The translations under genes were made by a program, and so were the position numbers. Below are positions 5,896 through 12,337 of a stretch of 12,337 nt of DNA, in pieces (position 1 is the first letter of the stretch; each line of letters starts with the position of its first letter). Location: assembly GCA_021295935.1 (NCBI GenBank), contig JAGWBL010000013.1, positions 1 to 12,337 of the forward strand. The letters run 5' to 3'. The stretch is from Pseudomonadales bacterium (GTDB lineage Bacteria; Pseudomonadota; Gammaproteobacteria; Pseudomonadales; Azotimanducaceae). Under the pieces are notes generated by a model. The model was not told the origin of the DNA. It did not search any database and saw nothing but the letters and a program-made list of their open reading frames with translations.

Positions 5896-7818
5896 ATGGC
5901 GAAGATGATCGGAATCGACCTCGGCACGACGAACTCCTGTGTCGCTGTGCTCGAAGGCTCCCAACCCAGGGTCATAGAGAACTCGGAGGGAGATCGCACC
6001 ACCCCGTCGGTGGTTGGGTACACGGACAAGGGCGAGATCCTCATTGGCCAGACCGCTCGCAGGCAAGCGGTCACCAATCCGGACAACACCATCCACGCGG
6101 TGAAGCGCCTCATTGGTCGCAAGGCGGACTCCAAGGAAGTGAAGCGCGACATGGAGATCGTGCCCTACAAGATCGTCAAGGCCAACAACGGCGACGCATG
6201 GGTCTCGATCCGTGGCAAGTCGATCGCTCCTCCGCAGGTGTCCGCCGAGATCCTGAAGAAGATGAGGAAGACCGCGGAGGATTTCCTGGGCGAGACGGTC
6301 ACCCAAGCGGTGATCACGGTTCCCGCCTACTTCAACGATTCCCAGCGCCAGGCCACCAAGGATGCAGGTCGCATCGCGGGGTTGGAGGTCAAGCGGATCA
6401 TCAATGAGCCCACTGCAGCCGCCCTCGCCTATGGCATGGGCAAGAGCAAGGGCGAACAGAAGATCGCGGTCTACGACCTGGGTGGCGGAACGTTCGACAT
6501 CTCCATCATTTCCGTGGCGGACGTCGAAGGCGAACAGGTTGTGGAAGTGCTGTCCACCAACGGCGACACGTTTCTGGGCGGCGAGGACTTCGACCTTCGC
6601 GTCGTCGATTACTTGGCGGACGAGTTCAAGTCCCAGCACGGCATGGACCTGCGCAACGACTCCATCGCGCTTGGTCGGCTCAAGGAAGCTGCGGAACAGG
6701 TCAAGATCGAGCTTTCCTCGCGACAGGAGAGCGACGTCAACGTTCCCTACATCACAGCGGACTCGACCGGGCCGAAGCACTTGCTCGTGAAGGTGACGCG
6801 GGCGAAACTCGAGTCATTGGTGGAAGACTTGGTCGAGAACACCATGCAGCCCTGCCGAACAGCCATCGAGGACGCCTCGGTCGCCACGCGGGAGATAGAC
6901 GAAGTCATTCTTGTCGGTGGTCAGACCCGCATGCCGTTGGTCGTCTCTCGCGTCAAGGAGTTCTTCGGCAAGGAACCGCGTCGTGACGTCAGTCCCGATG
7001 AAGCCGTGGCCATGGGGGCTGCCATTCAGGCGGGCGTTCTTTCGGGAGACGTCAAGGATGTCCTGCTGCTGGATGTCACTCCGCTTTCTCTGGGCATCGA
7101 GACGCTAGGCGAGGTCATGAGCTCTCTCATCGAGAAGAACACCACTATTCCGGCGAAGAAGCAGCAGGTGTTCTCCACGGCCGCGGACAACCAGACCGCG
7201 GTGACCATCCACGTGCTCCAGGGTGAACGAAAGCGTGCCGCGGACAACAAGTCGCTGGGTCGGTTCGATTTGACCGACATTCCTCCCGCGCCGCGGGGCA
7301 TCCCTCAGATCGAGGTGAGTTTCGACATCGACGCCAACGGGATTCTCAACGTGTCCGCCAGGGACAAGGCGACCGGCAAGGCGAGGTCCATCGAGATCAA
7401 GGCTTCCAGCGGCCTCTCGGAAGACGAGATCGAACGCATGGTCCGCGATGCCGAACAGCACGCTGCAGAGGATGAGAAGTTCGAATCTCTGGTCTCAGTT
7501 CGGAATCAGGGCGATGCGCTGGTTCACTCAGCGCGCAAGATGATCAGCGATGCCGGCGACAAGCTGGACGCGACGGACAAGTCGGAAATCGAAACCGCGA
7601 TCGCCGCGCTGGAGGCTGTTCTCCAGGGAGACGACAAGGCAGCCATCGAGACCAAGTCCGAGGAACTCGGCAGGGCCACGTCCAAGGCCGCCGAGAAGCT
7701 GTACGCGAAGGAGCCGCAAGGCGAGGCTGGCGGGGCCGCCACACAGGGGGCCGGCACCGATTCGGAGGAGCCGATCGACGCGGAATTCGAAGAAGTGAGA
7801 GGCGACGACCGGCAGTAA
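5896..7818 (+). CDS. dnaK: Molecular chaperone DnaK (Hsp70)
   Basis: A 640-residue cytoplasmic Hsp70 that binds exposed hydrophobic peptides in an ATP-driven cycle with DnaJ and GrpE. The ATPase domain has IGIDLGTTNS (5-14), VPAYFNDSQRQATKDAG (142-158), the phosphate-binding YDLGGGTFDISI (193-204) and VILVGGQTRMP (338-348). The interdomain linker DVLLLD (388-393) and VTPLSLGIETLGEVM open the peptide-binding domain. A helical lid follows, then a Gly/Ala-rich tail ending in the usual EEPIDAEFEEV (624-634). The length is standard (E. coli 638). The ATG at 5896 gives the canonical MAKMIGIDLG and is preceded by AAGGA at 5880-5884. It lies between grpE and dnaJ, with a sigma-32-like promoter in the leader. 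No missing key residue was seen. Confidence 0.99.
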   Translation: MAKMIGIDLGTTNSCVAVLEGSQPRVIENSEGDRTTPSVVGYTDKGEILIGQTARRQAVTNPDNTIHAVKRLIGRKADSKEVKRDMEIVPYKIVKANNGDAWVSIRGKSIAPPQVSAEILKKMRKTAEDFLGETVTQAVITVPAYFNDSQRQATKDAGRIAGLEVKRIINEPTAAALAYGMGKSKGEQKIAVYDLGGGTFDISIISVADVEGEQVVEVLSTNGDTFLGGEDFDLRVVDYLADEFKSQHGMDLRNDSIALGRLKEAAEQVKIELSSRQESDVNVPYITADSTGPKHLLVKVTRAKLESLVEDLVENTMQPCRTAIEDASVATREIDEVILVGGQTRMPLVVSRVKEFFGKEPRRDVSPDEAVAMGAAIQAGVLSGDVKDVLLLDVTPLSLGIETLGEVMSSLIEKNTTIPAKKQQVFSTAADNQTAVTIHVLQGERKRAADNKSLGRFDLTDIPPAPRGIPQIEVSFDIDANGILNVSARDKATGKARSIEIKASSGLSEDEIERMVRDAEQHAAEDEKFESLVSVRNQGDALVHSARKMISDAGDKLDATDKSEIETAIAALEAVLQGDDKAAIETKSEELGRATSKAAEKLYAKEPQGEAGGAATQGAGTDSEEPIDAEFEEVRGDDRQ

Positions 7819-7889
7819 CGCCTGTCCACCACGGATTGTGACAGCAGCGCGGGTTCTCCTGGTCGATGTTTGCCCCGGCCCACGAGACA

Positions 7890-9011
7890 GTGGCCAAGCG
7901 TGACTACTACGACGTTCTCGGCCTGAAGCAGGACGCTTCGGCCGCCGAAGTGAAGAAGGCCTACCGCCGGCTCGCGATGGCCCTGCATCCGGACCGGAAC
8001 CCCGAGAGCGGCTCGGAAGAGAAGTTCAAGGAGGTCACCGAGGCCTACCAGGTCCTCTCTGATCCAGAAAAGCGCCAGAGCTACGATCAGTTCGGCCACG
8101 ACGGCGTCGACATGGGCGGACTCGGTGGCTTCCAGGATCTGAACTCCGTTTTCGAGAGCGTGTTCGGGGACTTCCTCGGCTCTCGCCGATCGGCAGGACA
8201 CCGGACGTCCGCCCGGCGCGGGTCCGACCTTCAGTACCAATTGGAACTGGACCTCGAGAGCGCGGTCACCGGAACGACGGTCACGGTCGACCTGCCCATC
8301 GATCGCGATTGCGGAGAGTGTCGGGGAACAGGCGCCGCAAAGGGCACGGCGCCCGAGACCTGTCCCAACTGCGGCGGTTCGGGACGCATGGAGGTGCGTC
8401 AGAATTTCTTCCTCATGCAGCAGACGTGCCCGAGGTGTCGGGGCGGGGGCAAGGTCATCCTCAACCCCTGCGGCGGATGCCGTGGCACGGGACGCACCCA
8501 ACAACCAACCAAGGTCGAGGTCAAGATCCCTCCTGGCGTCGACGACGGCTCGCGACTGAGATTGCGTGGTCGAGGTGAAGGAGGAACTCGCGGCGGACCG
8601 GCGGGGGATCTGTATGTCGCGATTCACTTGCGCGAGCACGAGTTCTTCCAGCGCAGGTCGAACGACCTCTTCTGCGACCTTCCGGTTTCGTTCGCGCAAG
8701 CGGCGCTGGGTGGCCAGATCGAGGTCGACACCTTGGACGGCATGATCTCCCTGAACGTGCCCCCGGAAACTCAGACCGACTCGCTGCTCAGAATCAGGGG
8801 CCGAGGCGTGCCTTCCCTGAAGTCGGGTCGCCGAGGCGACCTCATGTGCCGAGTGGTCGTGGAAACCCCCGTAAAATTGACTCCCAAGCAGAAGTCGCTT
8901 CTGGAAGAGTTCCAGTCGGAGACAGACGTCGCGAGCGTCACCCATCTGCCAAAAGGGTCCCGCTGGATGGACCACATCCGATCGTTCTTCGATCGCTTGA
9001 CGCAAGCCTGA
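7890..9011 (+). CDS. dnaJ: Chaperone protein DnaJ (Hsp40, type I)
   Basis: A 373-residue co-chaperone that delivers substrates to DnaK and stimulates its ATPase. The J domain (about 3-68) carries HPD at 33-35. The Gly/Phe region (about 69-100) is short and less Gly-rich than in E. coli. Four CxxCxGxG zinc motifs are intact, with cysteines at 141/144, 158/161, 180/183 and 194/197. The two C-terminal substrate-binding domains follow (KVEVKIPPGVDDGSRLRLRGRGEGG, then LRIRGRGVPSL). GTG at 7890 is chosen because it yields the canonical MAKRDYYDVLG. The upstream ATG at 7866 would add eight residues not found in the family and has no better ribosome site. dapB follows after 13 bp. Confidence 0.96.
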   Translation: MAKRDYYDVLGLKQDASAAEVKKAYRRLAMALHPDRNPESGSEEKFKEVTEAYQVLSDPEKRQSYDQFGHDGVDMGGLGGFQDLNSVFESVFGDFLGSRRSAGHRTSARRGSDLQYQLELDLESAVTGTTVTVDLPIDRDCGECRGTGAAKGTAPETCPNCGGSGRMEVRQNFFLMQQTCPRCRGGGKVILNPCGGCRGTGRTQQPTKVEVKIPPGVDDGSRLRLRGRGEGGTRGGPAGDLYVAIHLREHEFFQRRSNDLFCDLPVSFAQAALGGQIEVDTLDGMISLNVPPETQTDSLLRIRGRGVPSLKSGRRGDLMCRVVVETPVKLTPKQKSLLEEFQSETDVASVTHLPKGSRWMDHIRSFFDRLTQA

Positions 9012-9024
9012 GGGCAATGTTTGA

Positions 9025-9834
9025 ATGGTGACCGTTGGTGTCACGGGGGTCGGGGGAAGGATGGGCGCCATCCTCGCCCGGTTGATCCACCAGGACGCCA
9101 GCCTCCATTTGCGTCACGGAGTCGTCTCTCCGTCATCGCCGCTCGCGGGATCGGATGTCGGTGAGCTTGCCAACGGTTCCGGCATGGGTGTGGCCGCGAT
9201 CGATTCCGTGAATGCGGCCGCGAAGGATGTCGATGTGATCGTCGATTTCAGCGTTCCCGAGTGCACATCAGGGTGCGCATCCGCATGTCGGGAACACGGC
9301 ACCGGACTGGTCACCGGAACCACGGGTCTCACCGAGAAGCAGCGAGAGGCGCTAGAAGACCTGGCCCGGCACGTGCCTGTGGTGGCGGCCGCCAACATGT
9401 CCTTGGGCATCTGCGTGCTTCAGAGGCTCGTGGAGAGCGCCGCACGCTCGCTCCTTCGGGCGGATGTGGAGATCTTCGAACTTCATCATCGCAACAAGGT
9501 TGATTCGCCGTCCGGAACGGCGCTGGCGTTGGGCGACCGGGTCCTCCGCGCACGCTCTGAAGGACCTGAGGCGGGTTTCGTTCATGGCCGGAGCGGGGCG
9601 ATCGGACCTCGCAACGCCGGGGAGATCGGGTTCCATGCCGCCAGGGCAGGCGACGTGGTGGGCGAGCACACCGTCACGCTGGCGCTGGATGGCGAACGGA
9701 TCGAGCTCACGCATCGCGCCCAGGATCGCAGGGCGTTCGCCGCGGGAGCGCTGCAGGCAGTGAAGTTCGTGGCGGAACAGAGCCGCGCAGGACGAAGCGG
9801 GATGTTCACCATGGAGGATGTCCTTGACTTGTAG
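9025..9834 (+). CDS. dapB: 4-hydroxy-tetrahydrodipicolinate reductase
   Basis: A 269-residue enzyme that reduces hydroxy-tetrahydrodipicolinate to tetrahydrodipicolinate with NAD(P)H, on the path to diaminopimelate (cell wall) and lysine. The N-terminal Rossmann motif GVTGVGGRMG is at 5-14. VDVIVDFSVPE (69-79), VTGTTGLT (96-103) and AAANMSLG (121-128) are family motifs. The substrate region ELHHRNKVDSPSGTA (152-166) holds the likely catalytic His154 and Lys158, equivalent to His159 and Lys163 of E. coli. GEHTVTLALDGERIELTH and the terminal MEDVLDL close the protein. The ATG at 9025 is used; GTG 9028 is the next codon. The ribosome site GAGGG at 9010-9014 overlaps the dnaJ stop, so dapB is probably read as part of the dnaJ transcript. 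Confidence 0.97.
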   Translation: MVTVGVTGVGGRMGAILARLIHQDASLHLRHGVVSPSSPLAGSDVGELANGSGMGVAAIDSVNAAAKDVDVIVDFSVPECTSGCASACREHGTGLVTGTTGLTEKQREALEDLARHVPVVAAANMSLGICVLQRLVESAARSLLRADVEIFELHHRNKVDSPSGTALALGDRVLRARSEGPEAGFVHGRSGAIGPRNAGEIGFHAARAGDVVGEHTVTLALDGERIELTHRAQDRRAFAAGALQAVKFVAEQSRAGRSGMFTMEDVLDL

Positions 9835-9895
9835 CGCACGAACCTGCTGGACGGGGCGGTTCCGCATGTCGCCACAGGGAGCCGAGGCCTAGTTC

Positions 9896-11071
9896 ATGGC
9901 AGTATTCGACCGCAACACGCCGGCGCCGGCAGTGTTGGCGCTCGAGGACGGCTCGGTGTTCTGGGGATCGTCCATTGGAGTGGCAGGCGCTTGCGCCGGC
10001 GAGGTGGTGTTCAACACCTCCATGACCGGCTACCAGGAGATCCTCACCGATCCTTCGTACGCGAAGCAGATCGTGACCCTGACCTACCCCCACATTGGAA
10101 ACACGGGAGTCAACGAAGAAGACGAAGAGACGCGTGGTGTCTGGGTGGAGGGGCTGGTGGTTCGCGAATTGACGAAGGTTCCGAGCAGCTGGCGGGCGCG
10201 CGGTTGCATGAGCGACTACATGCAGCGGAACAGTCTCGTGGGGATCAGTCGCGTAGACACGCGACGGCTGACCAACGTGCTGCGAACCAAGGGTTCGCTC
10301 AACGGATCGATTGTCGCTGGCGAGCATGCTGCTGCAAAGGAGGCGCTGTGTCGCGCGCGCGAGTTCCAAGGCTTGTCGGGCATGGACTTGGTGAAGGAGG
10401 TGAGCCGACCCTCGCCGCATGAGTGGTACGGCGGAACGTGGAACCACCAGACCGGCTTTTCGGATCATCGCCGCGCTTCCATCCGCGTGGTTGCTTACGA
10501 CTACGGCGTCAAGCAGAACATTCTCAGGCACCTGACAGATCGCGGATGCTCCGTCGTGTCGTTGCCGGCAAGGACCTCGGCACAGGAAGCTCTTGGGCAC
10601 GATCCGGACGGCGTGTTTCTTTCGAACGGTCCGGGGGATCCGGAACCCTGCGACTACGCGATTGCAGCAGTCAGGGAGTTCTTGCGTCTAGGTATCCCCC
10701 TGTTCGGGATATGCCTTGGGTGTCAGCTGCTGGGGCTGGCAGCGGGAGCGAAGACCGTCAAGATGGGGCACGGTCATCATGGCGCAAACCACCCTGTGCG
10801 GGACTTGGAGACCGGTCAGGTGCTCATCACGAGCCAGAATCACGGCTTTGCGGTGGACGAACGTTCGTTGCCGCCGACGGTTCGCCCCACGCATCGCTCC
10901 CTTTTCGACGGCTCCCTGCAAGGAATCGCTTGTGTGGACAAGCCAGCGTTTGGGTTTCAAGGGCACCCGGAAGCCAGTCCGGGTCCGCAGGAAGCCGGCT
11001 ATCTCTTCGATCGGTTCGTGGAGATGATGGTCGCATGTTCGGACTCCCGATTGCGTGCCAAGGCGAGCTGA
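9896..11071 (+). CDS. carA: Carbamoyl-phosphate synthase small (glutaminase) subunit
   Basis: A 391-residue subunit that hydrolyses glutamine and passes ammonia to CarB for carbamoyl phosphate, the precursor of pyrimidines and arginine. The N-terminal CPSase domain includes VVFNTSMTGYQEILTDPSYA (37-56) and TLTYPHIGNTG (61-71). The C-terminal class I amidotransferase domain has FLSNGPGDPEPCDYA (241-255) and the nucleophile elbow FGICLGCQLLG with Cys273. FQGHPEASPGP contains His357 and Glu359, completing the triad. The residue after LG is Cys276, where the common form is His (GICLGHQ), and KMGHGHHGANHP replaces the usual KMKFGHHG(A/G)NHP. The ATG at 9896 has GAGG at 9884-9887 before it. It lies 61 bp after dapB, and its end overlaps carB by 17 bp. 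Confidence 0.98.
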   Translation: MAVFDRNTPAPAVLALEDGSVFWGSSIGVAGACAGEVVFNTSMTGYQEILTDPSYAKQIVTLTYPHIGNTGVNEEDEETRGVWVEGLVVRELTKVPSSWRARGCMSDYMQRNSLVGISRVDTRRLTNVLRTKGSLNGSIVAGEHAAAKEALCRAREFQGLSGMDLVKEVSRPSPHEWYGGTWNHQTGFSDHRRASIRVVAYDYGVKQNILRHLTDRGCSVVSLPARTSAQEALGHDPDGVFLSNGPGDPEPCDYAIAAVREFLRLGIPLFGICLGCQLLGLAAGAKTVKMGHGHHGANHPVRDLETGQVLITSQNHGFAVDERSLPPTVRPTHRSLFDGSLQGIACVDKPAFGFQGHPEASPGPQEAGYLFDRFVEMMVACSDSRLRAKAS

Positions 11072-12337
11072 CCTCGAAAGCGTCTTGATTCTTGGGGCTG
11101 GTCCGATCGTCATCGGACAGGCCTGCGAGTTCGACTATTCGGGAACCCAGGCGTGCAAGGCGCTGAAGGACGAGGGCCTGCGGGTGGTCCTGGTGAACTC
11201 GAACCCGGCCACGATCATGACCGATCCGGCGATGGCGGATTCCACCTACATCGAGCCAGTGACCTGGCAGGTTGTGGAACGCATCATCGACAGGGAGAGG
11301 CCGGACGCGGTCCTTCCCACCATGGGGGGACAGACGGCTCTCAACTGCGCGCTCGACCTGGATCGGGAAGGCGTTTTGCGGGCATACGGCACGGAGCTGA
11401 TCGGAGCCAGCAAGGAGGCCATCGACAAGGCCGAAGATCGCGAGCTGTTCGATAGGAGCATGAAGGCCATCGGACTGGAAACCGCCAAGTCCGTCATCGC
11501 GCACAGCATGGAGCAGGCCATCGAGGAGCAGGAGGCCATCGGCTTTCCCTGCATCATCCGTCCGTCTTTCACTCTCGGAGGAACGGGTGGAGGGGTGGCC
11601 TACAACCGTGAGGAGTTCGCCGAAATCTGCGAGAAGGGCCTCGACCTCTCGCCCACGACGGAACTGCTCATAGACGAGTCCCTGCTTGGATGGAAGGAGT
11701 ACGAACTCGAGGTGGTTCGTGACCGAGAGGACAACTGCATCATCGTCTGCTCCATCGAGAACGTCGATCCCATGGGAGTGCATACCGGCGACTCGATCAC
11801 CGTGGCGCCCGCACAGACGCTGACGGACAAGGAGTTCCAGAGGATGCGGAACGCCGCGATCGCGGTGCTGCGCGAGATTGGCGTGGAGACCGGCGGTTCC
11901 AACGTCCAGTTCGCCGTGGATCCGAAGTCAGGCCGACTGATCGTTGTGGAAATGAACCCGCGAGTCAGCCGCTCTTCCGCATTGGCGTCCAAGGCTACGG
12001 GCTTCCCCATCGCAAAGGTGGCATCCAAGCTCGCCATCGGCTACACGCTGGACGAACTGATGAACGACATCACCGGTGCGACTCCCGCGTCGTTCGAACC
12101 CGCCATCGATTACGTGGTCACCAAGATCCCTCGGTTCACTTTCGAGAAATTCGCGCAGGCGGAAAACCGACTCACCACTCAAATGAAGTCCGTGGGAGAG
12201 GCTATGGCTATCGGAAGGACCTTTGCGGAGTCCTTCCAGAAGGCGCTTCGCAGTCTCGAGACCGGCATTTGCGGACTCGAACCCGTTGAGGAGACAAAGC
12301 CCGTCGATCCCGACTTCTCCCTGATGTTCGAACTGCG
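11055..12337 (+). CDS. carB: Carbamoyl-phosphate synthase large subunit, 3'-truncated by the window edge
   Basis: The first 427 residues of CarB (about 1070 in full), which makes carbamoyl phosphate from ammonia, bicarbonate and two ATP in the cytoplasm. The start is GTG at 11055, giving MPRRADLESVLILGAGP, which aligns residue for residue with the E. coli N-terminus MPKRTDIKSILILGAGP. This start lies inside carA, so the genes overlap by 17 bp and are probably translationally coupled. Visible parts are GAGPIVIGQACEFDYSG (14-30), NSNPATIMTDP, LPTMGGQTALNCAL, the ATP-grasp segment RPSFTLGGTGGG, SLLGWKEYELEVVRD and VEMNPRVSRSSALASKATGFP. Together these cover the first ATP-grasp (carboxyphosphate) domain and the start of the oligomerisation domain. 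The frame stays open to the window end. Confidence 0.98.
   Translation, partial: MPRRADLESVLILGAGPIVIGQACEFDYSGTQACKALKDEGLRVVLVNSNPATIMTDPAMADSTYIEPVTWQVVERIIDRERPDAVLPTMGGQTALNCALDLDREGVLRAYGTELIGASKEAIDKAEDRELFDRSMKAIGLETAKSVIAHSMEQAIEEQEAIGFPCIIRPSFTLGGTGGGVAYNREEFAEICEKGLDLSPTTELLIDESLLGWKEYELEVVRDREDNCIIVCSIENVDPMGVHTGDSITVAPAQTLTDKEFQRMRNAAIAVLREIGVETGGSNVQFAVDPKSGRLIVVEMNPRVSRSSALASKATGFPIAKVASKLAIGYTLDELMNDITGATPASFEPAIDYVVTKIPRFTFEKFAQAENRLTTQMKSVGEAMAIGRTFAESFQKALRSLETGICGLEPVEETKPVDPDFSLMFEL

Noticed and set aside
4785..6152. 455-codon open frame on the minus strand opposite grpE and the hrcA-grpE spacer
   Set aside because: It lies antisense to the clear grpE gene and the dnaK start, has no recognisable domain, and has the composition expected from mirrored GC-rich codons.
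7524..9071. 515-codon open frame on the minus strand opposite dnaK and dnaJ
   Set aside because: The plus strand encodes textbook DnaK and DnaJ here. The antisense protein is Arg/Ala/Leu-rich with no known motif.
10087..10095. A third CCCCCACAT, as in the heat-shock promoters
   Set aside because: It encodes the conserved Tyr-Pro-His of CarA and has no TTGxx element 14 bp upstream.

Overview
The window is an ordinary, densely packed stretch of a proteobacterial chromosome of roughly 60% GC (estimated by eye). The gene order is NSS transporter (partial) - ratA - rnfH / bamE - recN / hrcA - grpE - dnaK - dnaJ - dapB - carA - carB (partial). From general knowledge, this closely follows the conserved block seen in Pseudomonas and Xanthomonas-type Gammaproteobacteria (ratA-rnfH-bamE-fur-recN-[hrcA]-grpE-dnaK-dnaJ-dapB-carAB). 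HrcA together with heat-shock (sigma-32-like) promoters points to a gamma- or betaproteobacterium. I cannot name a genus. There are no mobile elements, RNA genes, CRISPR arrays or signs of recent transfer, and I found no convincing new system.

Left part (1-3662). The C-terminal part of a sodium:neurotransmitter-symporter-family transporter is followed by ratA and rnfH, which overlap by 4 bp (ATGA). rnfH runs head-on into the lipoprotein gene bamE, and the two coding ends overlap by 31 bp. bamE is the downstream partner of recN on the minus strand, 28 bp after it. The fur gene that often sits between bamE and recN is absent, as is nadK beside recN.

Middle part (3663-9011). A 52-bp divergent spacer separates recN from hrcA. 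After a 236-bp spacer come grpE, dnaK and dnaJ. The spacers before grpE and before dnaK each hold a sigma-32-like promoter of the same design (TTGC(A/G), 14-bp spacer, CCCCACAT). No CIRCE operator (the HrcA binding site) is visible anywhere in the window. The simplest reading is that this DnaK machine is induced by sigma-32, while HrcA acts on targets elsewhere, such as groESL.

Right part (9012-12337). dapB (lysine and diaminopimelate synthesis) follows dnaJ by 13 bp. After 61 bp come carA and carB, the two subunits of carbamoyl-phosphate synthetase. carB begins at a GTG inside the end of carA and runs off the window. No clear rho-independent terminator (GC stem plus T-run) was seen in any spacer.

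Start codons were corrected by family comparison: GTG for ratA, dnaJ and carB, TTG for grpE, and an internal ATG for rnfH and bamE. The most useful second-look items are the paired heat-shock promoters without CIRCE, the overlapping gene ends, the missing fur/nadK, the odd ratA start, and motif changes in RecN and CarA.
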